Origin: an uncultured Planctomycetaceae bacterium
GTDB taxonomy: Bacteria > Planctomycetota > Planctomycetia > Planctomycetales > Planctomycetaceae
Reading direction: 5' to 3'
DNA: 14,830 nucleotides
NCBI GenBank assembly: GCA_903921605.1
Contig: CAIXQV010000528.1
Coordinates: 1 to 14,830, forward strand
The notes beneath the pieces are model-generated. The model was not told the DNA's origin. It saw only the letters and a program-made list of their open reading frames with translations, and did no database searches. Numbering within the stretch: position 1 is the first letter of the stretch; each line of letters starts with the position of its first letter. Both the position numbers and the translations under genes were made by a program. This document shows positions 14,171 through 14,830 of the stretch, piece by piece.

Positions 14171-14830
14171 TTAATACAAAACAGGCGGCTCTGCAATCAG
14201 GGGATCCACAATACGCATTCGAGGATAGTCGTAATCTCGACAACGAGTCGTCGGCAGAATGGCTCCTTTGCGTTCAATCCCGGACGCTGGCAGAAACGTG
14301 TCCGGCTCCGGCAAGCTCGTAAACACACCGCACGCCTGCTTGCTCTGCGAATACGTGAAGCGATGCAAACCATCCTCATGAGTAAATCGCTGAAAGACAC
14401 GCGAACCTCGAAACTCAAGATACAGCCCCAGAACTCCGTCCAGACTGTCATTTAGAAACTTTCGAGCATCCGTCGGACGTTGCCTCAGCAACCATGGGCG
14501 AGGTGTTCGGTCCGACAAAGATTGTCGCTGAATCAACTGCCACGTCTCAGGCTGGCTCGGGTCTTTTGATCGCGGCATCTCGTCCCATTTGAGTTTCTCC
14601 AGAGTCCATTCTTCGTCAGGAATTGGTTCGCGTTTCAGGCCCGTAGAAACATAGACCCACAGATCTCCCGCAGCCCCCATGTTGGCCGCAATCGTCCAGT
14701 AGGCAAGAGCCAGTTGCTTCAGTGCTCCTGCATCATCAGCGACGAGCAACATCCTGATCACATCCGGCTGCTCTGTCTGCAGATCCAGCAAGTCCAAAAG
14801 TTGCTGCGAGAAATCAGTAACACCCTTCGC
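14171..14830 (-). CDS. C-terminal part of an unrecognised protein with faint release-factor resemblance
   Basis: The gene starts beyond the right edge; the last 220 codons are visible, and the TTG at 14797 is not a convincing start. The first part is helical (SQQLLDLLDLQTEQPDVIRMLL, then a segment rich in alanine and leucine). The second part has LGLYLEFRGSRVFQRF followed by HEDGLHRF, which recalls the domain of class I release factors around ISGDYAYGxLxxExGVHR. The end, TTRCRDYDYPRMRIVDPLI, recalls the RTYNFPQGRVTDHR segment near the C-terminus of RF1/RF2. The catalytic GGQ motif is absent, at least in this part, and the order and spacing are much shorter than in a real release factor. I rate this as a suggestion only. 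It is the most upstream visible gene of the minus-strand cluster with the oxygenase and the Clp-like ATPase. Confidence 0.45.
   Translation of the reverse strand, partial: AKGVTDFSQQLLDLLDLQTEQPDVIRMLLVADDAGALKQLALAYWTIAANMGAAGDLWVYVSTGLKREPIPDEEWTLEKLKWDEMPRSKDPSQPETWQLIQRQSLSDRTPRPWLLRQRPTDARKFLNDSLDGVLGLYLEFRGSRVFQRFTHEDGLHRFTYSQSKQACGVFTSLPEPDTFLPASGIERKGAILPTTRCRDYDYPRMRIVDPLIAEPPVLY

Overview
The window looks like chromosomal DNA of a planctomycete or close relative. The grounds are the gene families and protein style: a short membrane protein opening with NPYQAPES, cytochrome P460, abundant orphan proteins, weak or variable ribosome binding sites, short strand-switching gene groups, and a ribosomal protein L24 gene standing alone instead of inside a ribosomal protein operon. 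This assignment is an inference; there is no rRNA or other firm phylogenetic marker apart from L24. No tRNA, rRNA, CRISPR array or insertion sequence was seen.

Layout. Bases 1-5692 are read on the plus strand: the end of an M20/AbgB-type amidohydrolase, a secreted or anchored mutarotase-like protein, rplX (L24) with a strong terminator, an unrecognised 303-residue protein followed by a hairpin cluster, and a secreted prolyl oligopeptidase. Bases 5732-9312 are read on the minus strand: a multi-pass membrane protein of the DUF5009/HGSNAT-like type, a DUF5662-like HD-type protein, a sulfotransferase and a two-helix membrane protein. One plus-strand gene, a secreted cytochrome P460 with CxxCH, follows. 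From 10297 to the right edge everything is minus strand: a large Clp-like AAA+ ATPase, a 2-oxoglutarate/Fe(II) oxygenase-like protein, and the C-terminal part of a protein with faint resemblance to class I peptide chain release factors.

The most notable item is the Clp-like gene. A single reading frame of about 998 codons (13293 down to 10297) encodes an N-terminal extension, one NBD1-type AAA+ module and two tandem NBD2-type modules, but it is cut by two in-frame TAA codons (12922-12924 and 12358-12360) with no frameshift. The protein sequence continues in register across both. TAA ends at least seven other genes in this window, including this gene itself, so a genome-wide reassignment is not supported. 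Recent pseudogenisation, base errors, strain polymorphism, or production as separate polypeptides by reinitiation or readthrough remain open. Both NBD2-type modules also lack the aromatic GYVG pore loop of ClpB, and the middle one lacks its C-terminal small subdomain.

Functionally, the right-hand cluster may form a protein-remodelling or translation-linked unit (AAA+ ATPase, oxygenase, release-factor-like protein). That grouping is inferred only from order, strand and spacing.
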